A program made the position numbers and the translations under genes. A stretch of DNA of 38,295 nt from contig VMTC01000056.1 of NCBI GenBank assembly GCA_013791765.1, positions 1 through 38,295 on the forward strand, given 5' to 3'. Under the pieces are notes generated by a model that was not told the DNA's origin, made no database searches, and saw only the letters and a program-made list of their open reading frames with translations. Shown piece after piece: positions 34,636 to 38,295 of the stretch (positions are counted from its first letter, which is position 1; each line of letters begins with the position of its first letter). The DNA comes from Rhodoferax sp. (lineage in GTDB: Bacteria; Pseudomonadota; Gammaproteobacteria; Burkholderiales; Burkholderiaceae_C).

Positions 34636-35708
34636 CTGCTTCAAAAACTACTGCTAAAACATCAAAACCCAAGAAATTGGATGTCGCTAAATCATCTGCT
34701 ACTGAATCAATAGCTGTTGATGAAGCAACGAAGCAGGCTGAAGGCCAAAATGACATAGAAAGCATGCTCAAAAGCATGCGCGTGGGTGCTGCGCCGGCTG
34801 TGCCGGTTGAAGGTCAGCGCTGCGGCTTGATCGCCATCGTGGGCAAACCCAACGTCGGCAAATCGACCTTGATGAATGCGCTGGTGGGCCAAAAGATCAG
34901 CATCACCTCGCGCAAGGCCCAAACCACGCGCCACCGCATCACCGGCATCCACAGCCAGGGCGTGTCGCAGTTCGTGTTTGTCGATACCCCCGGGTTCCAG
35001 ACCCGCCACAACAACGCGCTGAACCGTTCGCTCAACAAAACCGTACTTGGCGCCGTTGGCGATGTGGACCTGATTCTGTTCGTGGTCGAGGCGGGCATGT
35101 TCAACCAGGCCGACGCTAAGGTGCTGGAGCTGCTTGGCAAAGACATTCCCACCTTGCTGGTGGCCAACAAGCTGGACCAGGTGAACCGCCGCGCCGACAT
35201 CGCACCCTGGTTGCAGGAGATGCAACAGCGCCACGCCTTTGCCGAGTTTGTGCCGATGTCGGCCAAGAACGCCAAAGACATCGAGCGCATGCTGGGCATC
35301 TGTGAAAAATACCTGCCCGAGCAGGCCTGGTGGTACGCCGAAGACGAGTTGACCGACCGCAGCGAAAAATTCCTGGCCAGCGAGACCGTGCGCGAAAAGT
35401 TGTTCCGTTTAACCGGCGACGAGTTGCCCTACACCTCGACCGTGGTGATCGACAAGTTCGAGGAAGAGCCTGGTCGCGGCAAACAAAAGCGGTTACTGCG
35501 CATTGCCGCCACCATCGTGGTCGAGCGCGACACCCACAAAGCCATGGTGATTGGCGACAAGGGCGAGCGCATCAAGCGCATCGGCATGGAAACCCGCGTT
35601 GAACTGGAAAAAGCGCTCGACTGCAAGGTGTTCATCGAGATGTGGGTCAAGGTGCGCTCGGGCTGGGCGGACGACGAGGCGCGCGTGCGCTCATTTGGTT
35701 ACCAGTAA
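34632..35708 (+). CDS. era: GTPase Era, with N-terminal extension containing repeat
   Basis: A 358-residue 16S rRNA-binding GTPase (E. coli Era is 301). G1 is GKPNVGKST (71-79), G3 DTPGF, G4 NKLDQ, G5 SAKN; the C-terminal KH domain shows [23 protein letters not shown], and the end is the usual [18 protein letters not shown]. The extra 65 residues at the N-terminus are Lys/Thr/Ala-rich and probably disordered; residues about 22-42 ([20 protein letters not shown]) are encoded by a forward copy of the dispersed repeat. Era is essential for 30S maturation. Its start overlaps the rnc stop. Confidence 0.96.
   Translation: MTASKTTAKTSKPKKLDVAKSSATESIAVDEATKQAEGQNDIESMLKSMRVGAAPAVPVEGQRCGLIAIVGKPNVGKSTLMNALVGQKISITSRKAQTTRHRITGIHSQGVSQFVFVDTPGFQTRHNNALNRSLNKTVLGAVGDVDLILFVVEAGMFNQADAKVLELLGKDIPTLLVANKLDQVNRRADIAPWLQEMQQRHAFAEFVPMSAKNAKDIERMLGICEKYLPEQAWWYAEDELTDRSEKFLASETVREKLFRLTGDELPYTSTVVIDKFEEEPGRGKQKRLLRIAATIVVERDTHKAMVIGDKGERIKRIGMETRVELEKALDCKVFIEMWVKVRSGWADDEARVRSFGYQ
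34694..34760 (+). repeat. dispersed TAGC-N20-GGGCTA element, copy 6 (inside era)
   Basis: Core 34711-34740: TAGC, 20 bases, AGGCTG (two mismatches to GGGCTA), then AAGGCCAAAATGACATAG. The left arm is CTACTGAATCAA. The reading phase is the same as in the rseA copy. It encodes part of the N-terminal extension of Era. Confidence 0.8.
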
Positions 35709-36147
35709 GCGCCAGAGATTCAACGGTTCGCCTAGTTTTGATTTGGGTAGACGTGGCAGGCGATGGCTCGGGGCGGCGTCCTCATGCTGTCAAAGGCCCA
35801 GAAAACGAAGTTTCAGTGGAGACTAACTTGCTTGCAAGTTATGTCGTAACTAAATCGGCCACCGCCCCAAGCCATCGCCTGCTGGCGAGCGTGCTTGGAG
35901 CGCGGAGTGGAAGTCAAAATTTGGAAAAATTTGCTGGCTTAAGAGGCCCCTTGGCAGCGGGAGCGGGCATTCGAGATGTGCGCTCAATTTTTCATATCCG
36001 CTTGATTGAAGCCTAGAATCGACCAAAAAAATCTGTGGGGTTTGTCGGAATTTTTATACCTGTATGGAAATTCAACAAAGTCGCTGAAATCAAGGCTACA
36101 AGCCATTCTCCGGTGGAATTCATGACCAACTTATGGAGCAACTCCCA
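35709..36147. other. intergenic region between era and HNH gene
   Basis: About 440 bases, no gene called. It holds a 21-base inverted repeat with arms 35756-35776 and 35862-35882 (one mismatch), and inside it a perfect palindromic 18-mer TAACTTGC-TT-GCAAGTTA (35824-35841). GC falls towards the HNH gene. No terminator for era and no clear promoter for the next gene was recognised. Confidence 0.55.
35756..35882. repeat. long inverted repeat downstream of era
   Basis: GCAGGCGATGGCTCGGGGCGG (35756-35776) is the reverse complement, with one mismatch, of 35862-35882. The 85 bases between the arms contain a perfect 18-base palindrome (35824-35841). No family was recognised; it is too large for a simple terminator and lacks a T tract. 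Confidence 0.7.
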
Positions 36148-36741
36148 ATGTCCAGAGCAAGTTTTGCACTGGACATTGCGTTAGCCATTCAGATGACTCC
36201 CAAAAGTATTCGTTCGCATCTGGCGCCATACTCGATTTTCTCGAAGAGGAAGACTACCGTCGCCCATGCTTTCGCTTCAGCGTTGGCCCCTTCGGACGAG
36301 TACGACGAAAAAAAAATTGAAGCCGCACTTAACGCGCTCGGACAGAAAGATCTAAAGCAGCTTTCCTGCGTCTATTGTGAAAACCAAGCCCAGACTTGGG
36401 ATCACCTTGAGAACCTTGTCAAGGCTGGAAAGCTAAACGGATATGGTCACCAAATCGGAAACCTTGTGCCATGTTGTCGTGACTGCAATTCCCAGAAAGG
36501 TGGTAAGCCTTTTCGGGCGTTCATAGTCGCAAATGCAAAACTCACAGAAACCGAAAAATCGAATCTGACTCACAGGCTCGAAACACACCTTGCCTTAGCA
36601 AAACCTATCCAGCCATCAAACCTGAGTCTTGAATGCCAAGAAGCACTCACGAAGTTCTTGGCATTGCAAACTCAAATTCTTGGCCTCATGGAGGAAGCAG
36701 ACAAATATGCTCAAGTCCTTCGGTCGCAAAGAAATGGTTAA
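36148..36741 (+). CDS. HNH endonuclease domain protein in putative gene cassette
   Basis: A 197-residue protein. The HNH zinc-finger core is in the middle: Cys74-x-x-Cys77, DHLENL (Asp85/His86), GNLVPCCRDCNSQKGG with Asn105, Cys110-x-x-Cys113 and Asn114. This is the beta-beta-alpha-metal nuclease fold used by restriction enzymes and many defence nucleases; the flanking helices carry no further known domain. The start at 36148 has GGAG nine bases upstream. The region is AT-richer than its neighbours, and the gene ends at an attC-like site, both hinting at acquisition by transfer. Target is unknown. Confidence 0.75.
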   Translation: MSRASFALDIALAIQMTPKSIRSHLAPYSIFSKRKTTVAHAFASALAPSDEYDEKKIEAALNALGQKDLKQLSCVYCENQAQTWDHLENLVKAGKLNGYGHQIGNLVPCCRDCNSQKGGKPFRAFIVANAKLTETEKSNLTHRLETHLALAKPIQPSNLSLECQEALTKFLALQTQILGLMEEADKYAQVLRSQRNG

Positions 36742-36799
36742 CCCATTCAACACGGTCTGGCGCGATAAAGCCGCGCCATTTGGTCAATTCAGACCCTAG
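36736..36799 (+). other. attC-like site 1 (degenerate)
   Basis: The HNH stop codon lies in GGTTAAC (36736-36742), one mismatch from the RYYYAAC inverse core. The site contains a perfect stem TGGCGCG (36758-36764) / CGCGCCA (36772-36778) and ends CCTAGAT (36793-36799), a poor match to GTTRRRY. GCGCGATAAAGCCGC is shared with site 2 at 14 of 15 positions. The outer ends pair poorly, so it may be decayed. Confidence 0.4.
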
Positions 36800-36807
36800 A
36801 TGCAAGC

Positions 36808-37377
36808 ATGGATCACACTCACATTGGCCGGCTCGTTGAGGCTCAACTGAAAACCAAGGATGTCGCAATGATTTACAGGCACATTGACAAGGTGCAAGCC
36901 CAGGCCACATTTTCAGACTGCACAAAGTATCGCTATCGGCTAGATATTTCGCTCAAAGTGGCAACCGACAGTGATACGAAAATTGTATGTGCGGTGATGC
37001 AAAATCCCAGCGTCGCCAATTCAAAGATTGCTGACAAATCAGTTCAATTTCTAGAGAAACTAGTTTTCACGAAGGGTATTCCACAGTTTTCTGGGGTGCG
37101 AAAGCTGATTGTTGTAAATCAGTTTGCTTTTGTGCAAATAAACGACTTCTCCGGCCAAGATGAGTACATCGGTCCAGAAAATAATTTGCATATCGGTCGG
37201 GCTATTTCTGAATCCGACATCATTCTTGTCGCATGGGGCAGCAGCAACGCCTACGAAGCAAGAAAATCAAAGATCAATGCGATGCTCAAAGCGCAAAGCG
37301 GCAAATCCTTTTTGCAAGGAAAATCTCACCCCTCAAGAGCCGGTTATGTTGACTATGTGTCAGGGTACAGCATCTAA
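36808..37377 (+). CDS. DUF1643 domain protein in putative gene cassette
   Basis: A 189-residue protein. The DUF1643 pattern is visible: TKYRYRLDISL, VMQNPSVANSKIADKSVQFLE (family: MLNPSTAD...DPT), KLIVVNQFAF, IGPENNLHIGRAI and IILVAWGSSN. The function of DUF1643 is unknown. The ATG at 36808 sits only 9 bases after attC-like site 1, and the stop codon TAA lies within the ATCTAAC of attC-like site 2. That close packing of gene and site is typical of an integron cassette. AT-rich compared with era and recO. Confidence 0.8.
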   Translation: MDHTHIGRLVEAQLKTKDVAMIYRHIDKVQAQATFSDCTKYRYRLDISLKVATDSDTKIVCAVMQNPSVANSKIADKSVQFLEKLVFTKGIPQFSGVRKLIVVNQFAFVQINDFSGQDEYIGPENNLHIGRAISESDIILVAWGSSNAYEARKSKINAMLKAQSGKSFLQGKSHPSRAGYVDYVSGYSI

Positions 37378-37458
37378 CATTGGGGTCGACCTCGCGCCCT
37401 TCGGTCGCTGGACGCTGCGCGATAAAACCGCTCAGCGCCGGTCACCTCCACGTTAAAC
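37372..37458 (+). other. attC-like recombination site 2
   Basis: Starts ATCTAAC (37372-37378, RYYYAAC) overlapping the DUF1643 stop and ends GTTAAAC (37452-37458, GTTRRRY): 87 bases, within the usual attC size range. The 5' arm TGGGGTCGACC pairs with the 3' arm GGTCACCTCCA in 9 of 11 positions, with a 2-base bubble. An inner stem GG-A-CGCTG-C-GCG pairs with CGC-T-CAGCG-CC around ATAAAAC. No integrase gene is in the window. Confidence 0.65.
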
Positions 37459-37569
37459 CCCTCAGGTAGCCGACTGTTCTTCCCGATGACGACCATTGCC
37501 AAGCTGTTTGCGTCAAGCGTGTCTGTGATGCTGACCCATTCAAACCGGCGCCTGAGTCCTTCCATGTCA

Positions 37570-37632
37570 ACTGCTTTTTCAACCGCTAGCCCCCGTCAAT
37601 AGGGTGTATGCAGCTACTAAAAACATAGTATT
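37570..37632 (-). repeat. dispersed TAGC-N20-GGGCTA element, copy 7 (upstream of recO)
   Basis: Read on the minus strand: TAGC (37616-37613), 20 bases, GGGCTA (37592-37587), both perfect, then GCGGTTGAAAAAGCAG. The left arm is TACTATGTTTTTAG and continues into GGCCAAAA, which overlaps the recO start. It ends the cassette-bearing insertion. Confidence 0.85.
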
Positions 37633-38295
37633 TTGGCCCCCCAACGCATTTCTGACGAACCCGCTTACGTGCTGCACCGCTACGACTGGAGCGAATCGAG
37701 CCTGATTCTGGAGGTGTTCACGCGCCACCATGGCCGCATTGCGCTGGTGGCCAAAGGTGTCAAACGGCCCAGTTCGAGCTTTCGCCCGATTTTGTTGCCC
37801 TTACAGCCTTTGCACGTCGCCTTTGGCGGCGATGCCGAGATTCGCACCTTGAAGGCCGCCGAATGGCAGGGCGGCCATGTCATGCCGACGGGCGACGCGC
37901 TGATGTCGGGTTTGTACCTCAATGAGTTGCTGCTGACGCTGCTGGCGCGCGATGACCCGCACACCCGCTTGTTTGATGTGTATGCGCAGGTGGTGCAGGT
38001 GATCGCCTCCGAGCATGGAGAAGTCTTGCAGTCGGCTTTGCGCGCCTTTGAACTGTTGCTGCTGCGCGAGATCGGCTTGCTGCCTTTACTGAATGCGCAA
38101 ACCATGACATTGGTGTCCCTGGACCCCGAGGGTCGCTACAGCCTGGTGCCCGAGGGTGGCTTGCGCCAGACCCATGAAGCGGATCGGGCCAGCCTGAGCG
38201 GCGCGCAGTGGGTTGCGCTGCAGCAGTCGTTGGCGGATTCAAAGCCGTTTACTGCCACCTTGCGCGCCTGCTCGGAGGTGATGGCGCAGCTCAAA
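37633..38295 (+). CDS. recO: DNA repair protein RecO (5' part, cut by window end)
   Basis: 221 codons without a stop to the last base. RecO helps RecF and RecR load RecA on gapped DNA. The N-terminal OB-fold shows [39 protein letters not shown] and [11 protein letters not shown], then the helical region [18 protein letters not shown] and LREIGLLP. No ATG is near the family start; an in-frame TAA at 37618-37620 limits it, leaving TTG at 37633 as the only standard start codon before the conserved part. No ribosome site is evident. The gene normally follows era directly in this family; here the two are 1.9 kb apart. Confidence 0.92.
   Translation, partial: MAPQRISDEPAYVLHRYDWSESSLILEVFTRHHGRIALVAKGVKRPSSSFRPILLPLQPLHVAFGGDAEIRTLKAAEWQGGHVMPTGDALMSGLYLNELLLTLLARDDPHTRLFDVYAQVVQVIASEHGEVLQSALRAFELLLLREIGLLPLLNAQTMTLVSLDPEGRYSLVPEGGLRQTHEADRASLSGAQWVALQQSLADSKPFTATLRACSEVMAQLK

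Noticed and set aside
37374-37565. Minus-strand 63-codon frame between DUF1643 and recO
   Set aside because: The second half runs through attC-like site 2 and the frame has no recognised family. A truncated reverse cassette gene cannot be excluded, but support is too weak.

Overview
The window looks like chromosomal DNA of a betaproteobacterium, order Burkholderiales, most likely a Comamonadaceae member near Rhodoferax or Polaromonas. This is inferred from gene order (ppc/hemCDXY; maf-yceD-rpmF-plsX-fabHDG-acpP-fabF; rpoE-rseA-rseB-mucD-lepA-lepB-rnc-era-recO), protein style and fairly high GC; no database search was possible.

Layout. 1-198 is the 3' end of a LytTR response regulator. 199-2985 is a loosely packed stretch with a cupin gene, two glutathione transferase-family genes and weakly explained intergenic DNA. 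2986-10189 holds ppc (minus) diverging from the tetrapyrrole set hemC-hemD-hemX-hemY. 10224-14339 has a GGDEF-like gene converging on rne across a bidirectional terminator. 14866-18025 is rluC, a HAD phosphatase, a Rieske protein and an S49 protease. 18041-19425 is a tetrapyrrole-methylase-type methyltransferase plus maf (minus). 19451-25904 runs from yceD and rpmF into the core type II fatty-acid synthesis genes. 25931-30318 is a YgfX-like protein and the sigma-E envelope-stress operon. 30782-35708 is lepA-lepB-DUF4845-rnc-era. The expected era-recO junction is split by about 1.9 kb of AT-richer DNA with an HNH nuclease gene and a DUF1643 gene. recO is cut by the window end.

Two things stand out. 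First, a dispersed element occurs seven times with an exact architecture, TAGC-N20-GGGCTA (30 bp core, few mismatches, no length variation), flanked by AT-rich arms. Four copies lie inside hemD, sppA, rseA and era without breaking the frame. Two same-strand copies share one reading phase and two opposite-strand copies share another. The other three are intergenic: one supplies the fabH stop codon, one sits just before the recO start and one lies at about 526. This resembles in principle the protein-coding palindromic elements of Rickettsia. Second, the two genes between era and recO each end in a stop codon overlapping an integron attC-like site. The second site (37372-37458) has good RYYYAAC/GTTRRRY ends and a foldable stem, and both share a 15-base motif. 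The insertion therefore looks like a small integrase-less cassette cluster that separated recO from its operon.

The remaining genes are ordinary core functions: heme synthesis, anaplerosis, RNA processing, membrane lipid synthesis, envelope stress response and protein secretion.
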